Source of the DNA: Favolaschia claudopus
Taxonomy: Eukaryota > Basidiomycota > Agaricomycetes > Agaricales > Mycenaceae
Assembly (NCBI GenBank): GCA_037176885.1
Contig: JAWWNJ010000007.1
Location: 2,542,001 to 2,606,000, forward strand
Reading direction: 5' to 3'
DNA length: 64,000 bases
Shown here: positions 1-13,100 of the stretch, piece by piece
Position numbering within the stretch: position 1 is the stretch's first letter
Layout: every line of letters starts with the position of its first letter
Notes under the pieces: model-generated
Told to the model about the DNA's origin: nothing
The model's input: the letters and a program-made list of their open reading frames with translations, nothing else
Database searches by the model: none
Translations under genes and position numbers: made by a program

Positions 1-1659
1 AGTCGCCTACGCATTCGGAATTGGCGTTGCCTGAGGTGGTTAACGTCGAGCCGTATGCGGGGTATCAGCGTCTGAGGGAACGGCTACTTCTTACGAATGA
101 GCGGCCGAGTACGAGCCTGTGGAGTGTGTTGAAGCATAGTATCGGGAAGGACTTGACGAGGATTAGTTTCCCTGTGTTCTTTAATGAGCCGACGAGTATG
201 TTGCAGCGGATGGTGAGCTTGCTTTTGTCGTGCCATTGCCATTGCTTTGTACTGACCGGCATTTGAGGCTGAAGATATGGAGTTCTCAGAGTGCTGTGAG
301 TGATTTCTTTTACGTCCTCGACGCGTCTTGACGGATAACAATAACAGTGGATGTTGCTGCCAAGGAACGAGATGCCCACCGACGGATAGCGTTCGTGGCT
401 GCGTTTGCAATGTCTAACTATTCGTCTACTATCGGGCGCATTGCGAAGCCGTTTAATCCAATGCTGGTATGTTTTCGGTCGGAGTCTGATCAGCGGGTAT
501 CCTGAACGAAAGCTTAGAGCGAAACGTTCGAGTATGTGCGAATTGACAAGGAATACCGCTACCTTTCGGAACAAGTCAGTCACCACCCACCTATATCTGC
601 TTGCATGGCGGAGTCACCGTATTGGAAGTACTACGGCGAGGTAAGTTTTGCTCGTGATGTGGCACACAAATATGGGTGCTGAGGCATGGAACTGCAGGTC
701 GACGCGCAGAATAAGTTCATGGGCAAATCGTTTGAGATCAGACCCACAGGAGTTGCTCACGCTCAGCTCCATCTTCCTGTGGAGTTTGCGCCGAAGTATC
801 CGAGAGCCCCGAGTCCCTTCGAAGGGAAGGTGCTAGAGCACTTCAGCTGGAAGAAGGTCACGACGAATGTCTCTGGTTTCATCCTTGGGTCGCCCACGAT
901 AGACCACTATGGCGACATGGTGGTGCGTAGACAGCCTCGGCTTTTTCGCGTGTTTGTCGCTTATCATCTGCGTTTTGTCAGGTCACGAATCACCGTACAA
1001 AGGATACATGTGTTTTGACCTTTAAGCCGCGTGGATGGCGGGGCAAGGACGCGTATGAGATCTCGGGGCGTGTTATGGACGCCAACGGGCGCGTGACGTA
1101 CGAGATCTCAGGGCGATGGAACTCGCAGCTGATCGCGCGGCAAGTTGGCTCAGGGACTGGATTGCTTAATCCCGACCTCAGTGTTAGCAGCCTGAACTCA
1201 CCGTCTGCGACGCCCGAGTATATTCTTTTGTGGCGCAACTCGGAGAAGCCGGAGGGCTCGCCGTTTAACCTGACGCCGTTTGCGATTACGCTCAATGACT
1301 GTCCGAAGGATACCCTGAAGCCGTATCTGTGCCCCACGGACTGTCGGCTGCGTCCTGACCAACGGGCATTCGAGATGGGGAAGTACGAGATTGCGAATGG
1401 GTTGAAGAATGATCAGGAGGAGAAGCAGCGCGCGACGCGGAAGTTGAGGGAGATTGGAGAGTTGGCGCCGCATAGGCCAAGGTGGTTTACGGCGGAGACT
1501 GATGGGGACACAGGGGAGCGGGTGTGGACGCCTTCTAGGCGTGAGGATGGATCGTTGGAGTATTGGGCCGAGCGGGAGAGGATTTGGAAGATGGGGGGTA
1601 ACCAGCCATGGACCGACGTCGCACCAATTTTCATAGATGAGCCAGATTTCATGCGGTAG
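1..1659 (+). CDS. Oxysterol-binding-protein-related protein (OSBP/Kes1 type), 5' truncated
   Basis: This is the lipid-binding OSBP domain of an ORP, a cytosolic sterol/phosphoinositide transfer protein acting at membrane contact sites. The beginning lies outside the window. Exons read as 1-212, 268-295, 348-466, 518-640, 698-922 and 982-1659, each bounded by GT..AG. They give [20 protein letters not shown], the [11 protein letters not shown] block, AEDMEFSEC and the family fingerprint [12 protein letters not shown]-terminal blocks include [16 protein letters not shown] and the terminal W-rich segment, with the stop TAG at 1657-1659. The usual glycine before ETFEY appears as serine if the splice is right. 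No PH or ankyrin region is visible because of the truncation, so a short (Kes1) and a long (OSBP) form cannot be told apart. Confidence 0.93.
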
Positions 1660-2443
1660 TTATTGTATATAGTTCTCTACGCCTTGTACACCTCTAGGAT
1701 TATTATAATTATACCTCGGATACATATCTCCCGAATGGAAGAGAGGAAATGGAGAGGTCAAAGCGGGACGCTACCGTTTTTGGTAATATATTGTCCATAA
1801 AAGGTAAATGCATTACTCTTCTTTTATTACGTGGACTCGGAATTTCATTCTCTTGCTTGCCTCGACTCTCTTGCTTCCTCGAGCCAACTCGTGGCCCATA
1901 TTCAACCTTCTTTCAGAACTTCTGCTTGGCCCACGAATGGCTGGATTTGTCGATGATTCTCATTGCTGCCAACTCAACGGATCATGCCGCCGCCTTGTCG
2001 TTTACCAGTGGTACCTGTGATACCACCGTACCGAGAGTCTTTGATTCTCATACCTATGGCTGAAGTACTCTCCATTTCTCGGTTTCCTGATCATATTGCT
2101 GAAAATCTGAACCCCGCGAATCCATCAGCTTCGCGGCTCGCAATTGGCAAACCTAAAATGAAGCCCTTCTCGGTCCGCTGTCGCTGAGGTAACGTTACTT
2201 TCTGAAAATGGTTTCGAAAAATTTGGGCTCCTCCTCGACCAGCCTTTAGCTTGTCGAAGACAGGTTCTTCACAAGTTGGTTTTCACCCAATTCGTTGTCG
2301 AGATTAATTTGAGAGTGAGCCTGGAACCTTTCCTAACCTTTCTCTTTCAAGTCCTAATACGTCCGCTTTGGCCCGATCAATCGCCTTCAGTTTACCTCAA
2401 GGCAGTGCATGTGGACAGCTCGCTCGCAAGTCTTTGTTTCTCA
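1660..2443. other. Intergenic region between the ORP and helicase genes
   Basis: Tandem-orientation spacer of 784 bp. It holds two overlapping short frames; one, starting at 1808, begins with a hydrophobic signal-like stretch (FILLLASTLLLP) and is 70 codons long. I see no family motif, so it is not called a gene. The part just upstream of 2444 should contain the helicase promoter. Confidence 0.5.
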
Positions 2444-5400
2444 ATGGCTTCCAACCCCAGAGCCCCGAGTCGAAGGTTTTGCGACGATTTCCTCAGCGCT
2501 GCAGGCTGCAGGCTCGGCAAGCGTTGTCCTCTTCGACACGACATTAAAAAATGCACCTGTGGGCTTGTATTGCCAAATAAACACGTCCGTGCTCATCTGG
2601 CTGGGAAACGACACCAATTGCTGGAGAACCTGAAGCATGTGGGCCCGTCGCAGGATGCACCTCATCCTGTAACTACAGCTCGCTTTCCAACTCACTTTTT
2701 CCTTTTGACGAGTTGCATAGGCTGCGTCAGCTCCGGTGCCACGAGCTGATACTATTCCCGTAGTCGCGCAGTCGATGGTCTGCGACCATTGTGGCAGGGA
2801 CGTGCTCACATCGGATCGAGCGTCTCACATGAAAAATCATGCGAATATACGCAAGAAACTCTTCTCCGACGCACATACTGTAGAGGCTGAAGCTGAGGAG
2901 GACAAGAATGGGGTCACGGTCTCTCATAAAGAGGGCATCGATTTCGGCGTCGTCGCACCTGGGGAATCTCTCCATACCGATGTCACGATCATTAGAACTG
3001 GGCCCCCTGTTGTATTGGAGACGATATCGATCCGCGGCAACGAGTCAAGGTCAGGATTCATCCGGTTTCACTGTTTCGCATTCATTGGCTAACTTTTAAC
3101 GATAGCACCAATCCCCGACGCTTTTCAGCTACTCTGGCGGCGAAATTTAGATGGGTCAAGAACGGCAAACCACGAACTCTCGCCATCCAGTTTCTCCCTT
3201 CCGAATTCGACGGCGAATATAAGGATGTGCTAGAACTAGTCTTCCTGAATCGGTCAACTCGCCAGCGATTTCTCATCACACGTAGAGTCTTTGCGGTCGT
3301 CGGGTCGAAAGACGACCATGAGCAACTCAAACCCAAGACCCCGTATCAACGTCGAAGACGAGCACCGTTCCAATTCAATGGTCCGATAGTTCCCAGCTTG
3401 CGCCCTCCTACTTGGGGCCCTATCAAGTGGACTTCGCGTCTGCTCCCCTTCGATCCGCCTCCGGCCCTGATACAGGCAGCCTTTGGCGAGTCGGACTCGC
3501 AGCGGAAGAGGAGTGGGATCCTGCACGGAGTGAAACAGTTCGTTCCATCTGCTTTCAATCTCAACACGTACGCGCAGCATTTTCAGACCATGCTGTATAT
3601 CGAGGAGGAGCAGAAGAGGTTCGTTTCTCGGCCCACCATTCCTCGTGTGTACTCACTGGTATTTTCAGGGTAGATCTGGAAGGGTATGCACTAACGGACG
3701 TACAACTCGTACCAGACTATCCGCGATACAAGTGAGTTTTTGCCTAAACGCATTCCCAAGTTCTTATTTGTAATATACACAGGCTTCAAGTCAAAGGACT
3801 TGAGGATGGTCGCCCGGCTGTTATCGTGGGCGACTTCATCTTGGTGAGGTATGGCTTGCGCTGTTGCCTATGAATGTTTTCTCCATGCTAAATTGCCTCG
3901 TAGACGATGCGGGGAGCCGGACGCCACCTGGTATGAAGGCCGTGTACACAGGATTCAATATGACTATATCAGTCTCCGTTTCGACGACACCAAGTTCAAC
4001 ACCTACAAAGGAAATAGATTCGATGTCAGGTTCACGCTAAATCGCTTGCCTCATCGAAGAATGCACCAGGGGTTAACAGGCATTCTCAAAGAGTCTCGCA
4101 TTCTCTTTCCAGTCGCACATCATCTTCTCAGAAACGCGCGAGTCGTGGCGTCCGAATACGAAGATTTTTCGCCCGTGAACCGGCTCATCGCGGAAGATGA
4201 GGAGCAGTTGGATACTGTTCTAGCCATTGTCAATCAGCCTCCAGGTAGCCCTCCTTTTGTGGTATTCGGACCGTAAGTATTTCGTCAAAGAGTAGGATTC
4301 ACTCAAACATTGTATCTTAGCCCGGGAACAGGGAAAACGGTGACGATTGTAGAAGCGATTCACCAGATACTGCTCCGAGATCCTGCAGCTCGCGTTCTTG
4401 CTTGCGCACCGAGTAACAAAGCGGCAGATCTCATCGCTCAAAAGCTTACCACACTCGGCACGCTACAGCTCTTCCGACTCAACTCGTTGTCCCGCAAGCA
4501 TGAGGACCTTCCGCGCGAGCTCGAAAAATTCTCTTCCGCAAACGATAACTTGATCTTCGCATTTCCGGTCGCCGAAGACCTCGCAAAATATCGAGTTATA
4601 GTCGCGACTTGTCTTTCAGCCGGGGTTCCTGCCAACATCGGACTCAAAAGGGGTCATTTCAGTCACATATTCTGCGACGAAGCTGGTAAGCAGATCTGCC
4701 GAGTCCTTGGCTCAACTTTGACGAACCCGAAACTAATAGGGCAGGCCCTGGAACCGGAGTGCATGCTCCCTGTTCTGAGTATTGCGGACAAAACAACCAA
4801 TATAGTGTTGGCAGGCGATAACCAACAGCTTGGGCCGATCGTGTCATCTTGGATAGCGCAATCGCTTGGCCTCAAAACCAGTTACCTGACACGTATCATG
4901 CAGAGGGACATTTATAGCCTTGAGCCGGGTACCGATAACAGGGGAATCACGTAGGCGGCGAACGGCTCATAATTTTGTTTTCCCTGATGTGCTTCGTCTA
5001 GTATCGTCAAGCTGGTCAAAAATTTTAGATCGCACCCCGCGATACTCCGTTTTTCCAATGAGCATTTCTACAACAACGAGCTGCAACCTTGTGGCAATAG
5101 AGCCCTCATCTACAGCCTCGAAGACAGCCCCGCATTGCCGAAGAAGAAGTTCCCGTTAATATTCCATGGCATTGTTGGCAAGGACGATCGAGAAGGAACA
5201 TCCCCTTCGTTTTTCAACATCAGCGAAGCTAGTCAAGTCAAAAAGTACGTGGTTGATCTTGTTTTCCAAAAACGGCCCCGCGTTCGTAAGTGGCCTCTTT
5301 GCTATCAAACAACTCCTCGTTGAAAATTTCACTCAGGACCCGAAGAAATTGGCATCATTACGCCCTACCATGCTCAACGATGCAAGATTATCGAGCTTCT

Positions 5401-6014
5401 CCATCGTGATCCTAAGCTACGAGGTATAACTGTGGGAAGTGTCGAGGAATTTCAAGGACAGGTCTGTTCATTCATCTCATTGCCGCAGTAGTATATTAAG
5501 GTTTTCGTCCAGGAACGTCGTGTGATTATCATGTCCACAGTGCGCAGCAACGAGAATCACCTCGAACACGACCTTCGTCGAACCTTGGGTTTTGTAGCAA
5601 ATCGCCAACGATTCAATGGTGAATTGAAACCCGAGTGTGAACGAACAAGTTACAATTGCTCATATATTTATTTCAGTTGCGATTACTCGAGCTCAGGCAC
5701 TCCTCATCGTCATCGGAAATCCAGACATCCTAGGACTTGACCCATTGTGGCGTGAGTTCTTGAACTATGTTCACTCGCGTGGAGGGTGTAGAGGCAAAGA
5801 AATATCGTGGAACTCAGAAGACCCAATCGCTTCTGGAGCGACGGCTTATGACACGGAAGCGAAACGGAGAGCTGAAGGAGAAGCCGAAGAGATGATCACG
5901 CGTTTAAAATCGTTGATAGCGATGAGGAACGACGAGACCGAGCTGGACTTCGACATTTCTGACGATGGAATGGACATGGGGCCGGACAACGCAATTCGCA
6001 GGGACGCGGAATGA
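2444..6014 (+). CDS. MOV10/SDE3-type superfamily 1 RNA helicase with N-terminal zinc fingers
   Basis: Upf1-like SF1 helicase most similar to animal MOV10 and plant SDE3, which act in RNA silencing and transposon control. The N-terminus from ATG 2444 has a CCCH-type finger ([21 protein letters not shown]), then [21 protein letters not shown] and a second C2H2-like unit [20 protein letters not shown]. Helicase motifs follow in order. Walker A FGPPGTGKT is split by an intron at 4273-4320. The DEAG box is split by an intron at 4686-4739. Then come [21 protein letters not shown] and [14 protein letters not shown]. The DEAGQALEPE block and the ending [17 protein letters not shown] match MOV10 rather than UPF1. 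The stop is at 6012-6014. A role in silencing is inferred from the family. It converges tail-to-tail with the next gene. Confidence 0.9.
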
Positions 6015-6072
6015 TCATCGGTGTCGACACAATTTTGTATACAACATGCTAAGCAGTACTAGTAGACAGTAT

Positions 6073-8587
6073 TCAATCTTTGAGCTTGATCCTATGAGAT
6101 GCGGAATTGAGTACGGTTTGGTTCGCGTATGGAGCGTTACGCACTTCGAGCTGGAGATTGTCGAGTCTGCCACAGAGACAACTTTGGACGGACCAGAGGC
6201 CGGGCAGGTTATATTCGATGCCCGTCTGGATACTCCATGACGCCGGGCCAGTGGAAGGTGCAACACCGCCGCCTTAGAGTCCGATAACAAAACAGGCTGC
6301 AGATCCCGTCGGCTTGAGGACTTGGAGGCTTGTGTACCAAAGCATTTCTAAGGCAAGGAATAAGAAAGCAGATTGCCAACAGCGAGTAGCCCCGTCGTTC
6401 ACCTTGAAGAAGTCAAAATTCTTTGTGAACAGATTAATCTGTGCAAATAGCCAGTCAGTCAGTCAACTGGAAAGGTTCCTCACGCAGTCATGCGTACGTT
6501 CGGTGTTACATCGAAGATTTTGAACAGCTCGTTGGCTTGAGGGACATCGGCTCCTGCATTAATCGAAAGACCGGCGCCGATATCCACACACCCTTCGAGA
6601 CTTGACTTGGCCGCAACACCGACGTCTGGCTTGGAGATGTTGGCCGTAACATCGGCAGATGCATCGAGAGACGCTTGAACTGTCGAACTGGTGTCAAATT
6701 CGATGAAAAGGTCCGCCTTTGCCAGTCCCCCAATAGCGTCTATACCGAAATCAAGACTCGGGATTATATGCGCCGTTATAGAAGCATCGGAAGACAACGC
6801 AGGTGCGATCGAAAGGTTGAGTGCTGTGCAATTTGAGTTGTGAGTTTCTTGCTGCCTCGAGGTATAGGTGACGACCTACGACTATTATTCGGGGTAAATT
6901 TTCCGCTATTGCTGTGGTATGTATCGGGTGGGTAGAAGAATTTGGCGCCAGAGATACAGTACGAGAGGTCCACAGTCAAGTCGAGTTCGACGTCCAAGTT
7001 GGCGGCTACTTCGCCTTGTACTTTGAAGGATGGACCGATCGTCAAGATTCTGCATAATCTTAGCGATTATACTCGAGTATTTCCGCACTTTCAGATACCC
7101 ACCCGGGAAAGCTCAGACCTTGATCTTCCTGAGAAACCAAAATCGTACAAAGAACAGATTCTTACCTGGAATTCCGACCTCGAACAGCTGGACTTTTCCG
7201 CTGTCTACTGCTGCCTGAACACGAAAATAAGATAATTCATAAACATAGAGTAAGAATATTGAAGTTACCGCCGCAGAGCCTTTGAGAGATAACGTGCCTT
7301 CCAGGTTCGCATCTAATCCGACCACAATGCCGAATTTGGAGAAATTCGAGGGCATCTGAACTCACGATCAAATAATTATTCGATCAAGAAAAGAAATTAA
7401 TCGGAACCAAACTCGTACCAGTGTTCCCACCGCGGTCACAGCAAGGGTGGTATTTGCAACGATGCACGCGTCGATCGAGCCAGACACTGACGCATCGAAA
7501 GCCGGGATCTTCCCGTTCGCAGGACAAGATACCTTCTCATCGAACAACGGAAAGGTCTTCTTGAAATTTACTTCAGGGAGTTTCTGCATTAGACTCTGCG
7601 CAAAGTCTCAGTCTTAAGGGAATTTAGGCAGATCAAGTGACGGGCTAGCCTGATTGAAGGAATTGAACTCTGTTGAGGCAACGTGAGGTTCGAAAGGATT
7701 CAAGTTAACGATGAATAGAGGAATGCACCTTGGAATGCCTGTTGGAGAACGGAAATAACGGAACGATCTTGTACCGTCCGAGGGGAAGCAGGGGCTAAAC
7801 GGCTGCGTCGTTGCGGTACCGGACTTTCGGGAAGAGAAGATGTCAGGCCATGTATCGCGAAGTTCACCGGCCCTGCCCTACGTGAATGCGAGTGATGAGC
7901 AACCCGTCATCAAGAACTCGAGAAAGATTTACTGAGAAAGTTCTGTTGAATGGAAATCCGTGTCAAGGGTGAGACCCTTGACTTCGGGAAGAACACCGTC
8001 TCGGCGTCGTAGCCTGTTAGCAAGTTCAGGAGGAAGTGCTTGGTCCTGGTGCAGCCATTCTCGCGTTACTCGCGCGAAGGCGCTCTGTCCGCACTACACC
8101 GGAAAGCAGTCAGTGTCGAAAAATTCGATAACCAATTCAGATTCAACACATACACTTTCCGGGAGACGTACAAGTTTCCCGACACTTCCGGTGCTTTGCA
8201 CAAGATGCGGGCATCCTGAACTATCGTGGCAGACGAGGCGCACGTCCTGCGATAGAGCACCCTTCTCGCAATCAAGAATGGTCCAGCCTGCTGCGGGAGT
8301 GATATCGGAAATGGCGTCTGCGGCACCCCACTTTTCAAAGTTGGTTTTACTTCGCTGTGGAAGACCGAATGATAAGCTTACTACTCGCAATGTTCCAGAC
8401 ACCTCGGAGGAGGATGGGATATCGTACGAGCAGTCTCCGTGGAAACATGGAGTTGACCTGAATCGATATCATTCGATGCATGGGATGAAAATGGTAAACT
8501 GTGGGTGCCGACTAACCAGTCGTTGGCAGCGCAGACTACGGTAAGAAGAACAAAACAAGTTGTGAGCCACATCCAAAGCCACGCCAT
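6073..8587 (-). CDS. Secreted protein of a basidiomycete-type family, copy A
   Basis: The start at 8587 gives a signal peptide (MAWLWMWLTTCFVLLTVVCA) followed by NDW. An intron leads to a Cys-rich motif, C.HGDCSYDIP, then WGAADAISDITPAAGWTILDC and CPHLVQSTGSVGKLVRLPES. The C-terminal half is rich in alternating small and acidic residues (ITAHIIPSLDFGIDAIGG, GCVDIGAGLSINAGADVP), likely beta repeats, then INLFTKNFDFFK. It shares architecture block by block with copy B (14218-16322). An extra intron follows GTLRV that copy B lacks. If the last intron is spliced as in B the stop is at 6073-6075; if retained, it is at 6015-6017, directly touching the helicase stop. I recall DUF7029/DUF7223-like names for such proteins but cannot verify them. 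Function unknown. Confidence 0.75.
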
Positions 8588-8877
8588 CCCAGATTGAACA
8601 AACGCTCGCCGAGCGTGAAATTGAAACGAAAAGGAGGAGGACAAGGAAGGATAAGAACCATCGATAGGCGCTGCCCACAGGACACAATATGCTGCCCAGG
8701 CGACGACTCGGTGTCGACGGTGGGCGCCAGAAGCTTGGCAGGACAACGAGTTGATCATCGTATCCAGTAGCCTCATAAGGCAATCCCTTCGAAAAAGATT
8801 GAATTGGGATATGCTTATCGACCGTGAAGCCCACATACGCATGCGCCAAGATTGGGGACAAAGACATGGATACAAGG

Positions 8878-9530
8878 TTAGACCAAACTCTGTGCTACTG
8901 GTCTCAAAACACCGACTGCAAGAACGGCGGCAATACTCAGATAGGCGCGGGTTGTCGGACTCGAGGAGTGCGAGCCGTTCTTTTTCGGCAATGCTGGGAG
9001 TCCGGACCCCGGTGTAGATGTTGGAAGGTCGGTGGAGAGCGACAGATGCCCTGGAATTATGGAACCCGTCGCGGCAATTCGGACTGAGGAATTATAATAA
9101 TGAGCTCTACTAGTACTACACTTTCGCGAGCAGTCAAGCAAGAAGCTCACCCTTGTTGCACAGCTGGAGCAGCAGCCCTTGCGCTTGAGGTGCTGCAAAA
9201 GGGCTACATTCAGCATCGAGACATTGAGTGAGATCCGCTTGAAGCTGCGCTGAGGCGCAGACACAATTCACGTCATCACTTTCGGAGGATGCGGAGTAAG
9301 TAGACCCGCAAGCAAATTAAGCGTGAATGGGCGTACATAGGACAACCGTTGGCGCCGGCTGCTTCCTCAAAACAAGTTTCCATGCAAGGATCCAATCCAG
9401 CGCTGCTGCTGGGAAGGACGACACCGTCGGAATCAGTCGGGGTAGGACTTGAAGAAGATTGCGCTGCAACGATTCGAAGGATGAAAAAGAGAACAAGGGT
9501 GTTCCATGCCACCCTGCTGCAGAAGAGCAT
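8878..9530 (-). CDS. CFEM-domain protein with predicted GPI anchor
   Basis: The start at 9530 gives a signal peptide ending near IVAAQ, then a Ser/Thr/Pro-rich linker and one CFEM domain. The domain has eight cysteines in the expected pattern: DPCMETCFEEAAGANGCP, IDDVNCVCASAQ, LTQCLDAECSPFAAP and LLLQLCNK. Two introns are needed: one with a GTACGC donor after GCP, and one starting in GGTGAGC after CNK. The tail is Ser/Thr-rich and ends in a hydrophobic segment (AYLSIAAVLAVGVL) just before the stop at 8878, as expected of a GPI-attachment signal. CFEM proteins sit at the fungal cell surface, and some bind haem. It lies between the two related secreted genes in the same orientation as copy A. 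Confidence 0.85.
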
Positions 9531-10157
9531 CGGAGAAACGAAAGAAACTGTGCCTACATTATCCTTGCAAAAAGAACGCCGCTCGAAGCCAAGATCTTTG
9601 ATTGTTGCGTAGGTCTCGAGTCTTGTGTTACCGGAGCGGGCGGCTCGGGCTAGGGCAAGAGTTTTGGTGCTATGTATCTCAGTCGACGAGAAACGGTGCC
9701 GCACGCGCCGCCTGCAGAGCCATTGAGCTTTTCAAGTCGAGGGGTCAGCAAGGAAAGGAACGAGTATCACACTGTCACAGTTACATACGCGTCACGATCT
9801 CTTAATTTCGGTCCGTAGGGCCGGAGCTCACGTGCGCTTGGTTCAACTTTTGGTTGGACTTTGGTTGGACTTTTGAAATCCTGTTTTTTTTTCGTAGATG
9901 GAGTGAGACTTGGAATTAATGCACTCTAGCTTGTACCTGTAATCAATACAGTGCCTTCAACTTGAATGATATGGGCTCCCCCGTCTCTCGCGGTACATCT
10001 TCAATGCCAAATGTTCAAATCATCCCGGTTACCACCGGCAATAGTGGGAATTGAATGAAACTGTCAATCACTGGCTGTGCCGGCTATTTGGGTGTATATT
10101 GACCGCATCAGCAGCTACGGTCTCAATCGGCTTCAGACTCTGACTGCTACCACCACC
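9531..10157. other. Divergent intergenic region (CFEM gene / GH15 gene)
   Basis: 627 bp between divergently transcribed genes, expected to carry both promoters. A short direct repeat (GGTTGGACTTT twice near 9850-9875) and an A/T run are visible; no gene is supported. Confidence 0.5.
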
Positions 10158-13100
10158 ATGAATTTGCACGAACCCAAATCCGCGATTAATAGGGACTACA
10201 TCCCGATTGCTGACCATGGATTGTACGCGACAAAATATGCGCATGAACCGAGCTTAATACGAGGATAGGATTGGGAATTTGCACACAGCAGCTCTCGTCA
10301 GCACGGATGGGTCAAGTATGTATGCTTTGTGGTTCTATGACTTTCCCGCTCATCGTCTTGTGCTCAGTTGAGAGCTATTGCATCCCTCACTTCGACTCTC
10401 CGTCTGTCTTTGCGCGTATCCTGGACAAGAACAAAGGCGGTCACTTCTCGATTAGCCCGACCGTTCCGTTTTCCACTAAGCAGAATTATTATCCAAGCTC
10501 CAATGTTTGTCTTTCTCGTTCAATGCGTAGACCCTCCAATCTAATATTCTCTAAGGTTCTGCAAACCAAGTTCATGAACGAGGGAGGCGTTGTCAATATC
10601 ACCGGTAAGCTCGGCTGTTACGGCGAGCTCGACTAGCGGTTGTCGTCAACTATTATAACCTCCACCCAGACTTCCTTCCTCGTCAAATATTCCTCCCTAC
10701 AGTGACCAAGAAACCTCTTCTTCCATGGCTCATCCGCCGCGTCGAGGTACAGTAGCAAATGCAATTCTGCGCCATGTCCTCTTTAATTCATACCCCGCAG
10801 GTCATCCGTGGGACCGTTCCCCTCAGAATGGAATGCGCACCGGCGTTCAACTACGCCCGCTCCAAGCATACCACCGCAATAGTTTCCTGCCCCTCCCCGG
10901 AAGGCACCACGAAAGCCGTCTTCCAGAGCGACGCCTTAGAGCTAGACCTCCGCTACGTGCCCGAAAGCACGATGGCCAACGTTGCGCAGCCCAGTATTGA
11001 TCTAGATCTGCTGGATTTGTCCGAGAAGGGGCATCTCGGGCTCGGTGTTCAGACCGAGTTCACTTTAGCGGAAGGACAATGCATCACGTTCGTGTTGCGG
11101 ACACCGCCTGCGGCTAACTCTACGACTTCAATGGAAGATCCGACGTTGACCAAGGCATGTAGTATGGCTTTCAGACGATTATATTATCCTAATGTCTTTT
11201 TTTCAGGACCTTGTGAACAGCCTGCTTTTGGTATATAAAGTTACACATTCGCTGTTCCGCCCAGTACTGATCGGTATATAGACGACGAACAAATACTGGA
11301 ACGACTGGATCCGTCAATCCACCTACACCGGCTCCTGGAAGGAAGCCGTTCATCGAAGTGCACTTGCTTTGAAACTCCTTATATTCGAGCCCACTGGCGC
11401 AGTAGTCGCTAGCCCCACATTCAGTCTCCCAGGTCAGTCCATGAAGTATCTTCTGCCACGACATAGGCTCATTTATGTCGCTCGATAGAATTCATCGGCG
11501 GCACAAGAAATTGGCAAGAAACATTAATAACATTTGTTCTCGATATGAAACTAACTGTCTGGATTTGTAGGGATTACAGGTCTATCAAGCTACCCTTAAA
11601 ATTGTTTAAAGACTGATGCCTCTCCATCCAGAGCCTCGTGGATCCGTGACTCCTCTTTCACTCTGTACGCCCTCATCCGTCTAGGGTTCACCAGAGAGGC
11701 CGACGGTCAGTGTACTCCCCTCTCCTGTTACTCGCTCTCTCAAAGAACAACTCTGAAGCATACATGGAGTTCATATTCGAGCGTTTGAGGCACAAGAACC
11801 CGGATGGCAGCTTGCAAATCATGTACACTATCCACGGTTGGAATTCCTTCCTCCTAGCTGCAGTCCTCGTCTGATAATGATTGTAGGCGGGAAAGATCTC
11901 GAAGAAATCGAACTCACTCACCTGGATGGGCATAAAGGGTCCAAACCCGTCCGGTAAGCTAAAGACTCGATATCCATAAAATAGATCTTCGAACTGATTC
12001 TCTCGGTTTAGAATTGGAAACGGAGCAGCAGACCATCTCCAGCTGGTAAGTGAATTGTTCCCGTTAACAGTGCGGTCTTGAACCTGCAATATCAGGACAT
12101 CTACGGCGAACTGTAAGCAAATTCCAGCCCTTTCGACGTTGACTAACATTTTGTAGGATGGATTGTATATATCTCGGGCAGAAAGTGCGCATTTCTTTTG
12201 AATGTCGATCTGTCCTTTCATCTAAACAATCATAGTTCGGAAAACCTCTGGTTCGTAACATCCCTTTGTTCGTTTCTCATATTTTGAAATCATGAGTGTA
12301 GTCTTATGATACATGGTTGGTTGTTTCTTTCAACCCACTCAACGCGAGCTGATCAATGTTTTTCAGGCTCCTTGTCCGAGACCTGTTAGTGACCGCTTTG
12401 TTCCCTCGTTTCGATGATTAACCTCGTTTGTACAGAGTTGACTGTGAGTGCTAAGAACACTGGGTAACATTCGGATCTTGATGCCAGGTAGATGTCGTGG
12501 CTAACTGCCATCGACCTGATCTGTACGTTCCTTCCATCGCCGCTTCTTAACACGTTGATGCAAATGTTTGTACTTGCAGCTCAATTTGGTACGTCGCCAA
12601 GTACGAATTCCCGCTGCACATTATAATAGGTCGGTTAGGGAGGTACGCAACAAGGAGCGGCATTTTACGGTGAGCATTTCATCGTTCTCCTTGAGACGGA
12701 TGTTGATGGGTCATGTCGCAGTATTCTAAGGTGAGTTTGAAATACTGAGTATGAACGGCCATAAATATAAACGTTGGTCGTAGGTCATGCTCTGGTCAGT
12801 GCTTCTTCCAAAACCATTTGTTATTGAATAGTTTCACGAGTCATATAGGGTTGCTATCGATCGCGGTACGCCATAATTCGTATCGCCCGTCTCACTTTTC
12901 CTCATCCACCTCTCTAGGTCTCCGGCTCGCCGACAAACGATCGCTTCCCTGCCCTCATCGAAACCAGTGGCTCGCGGCTCGCGATTCTCTGTACGAAGAG
13001 ATCATGGAGAAGGCTTTCGACAAACAGCTCAAAGTGTTTGGACAAAGCTACGAGGACACGGACGTTATAGATTCGGCTGTCCTCATCATGCCGCTCGTTT

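Noticed and set aside
1808..2020. 70-codon frame with signal-peptide-like start
   Set aside because: Too short, no cysteine pattern or splice-extended continuation that I could support, and overlapped by another frame.
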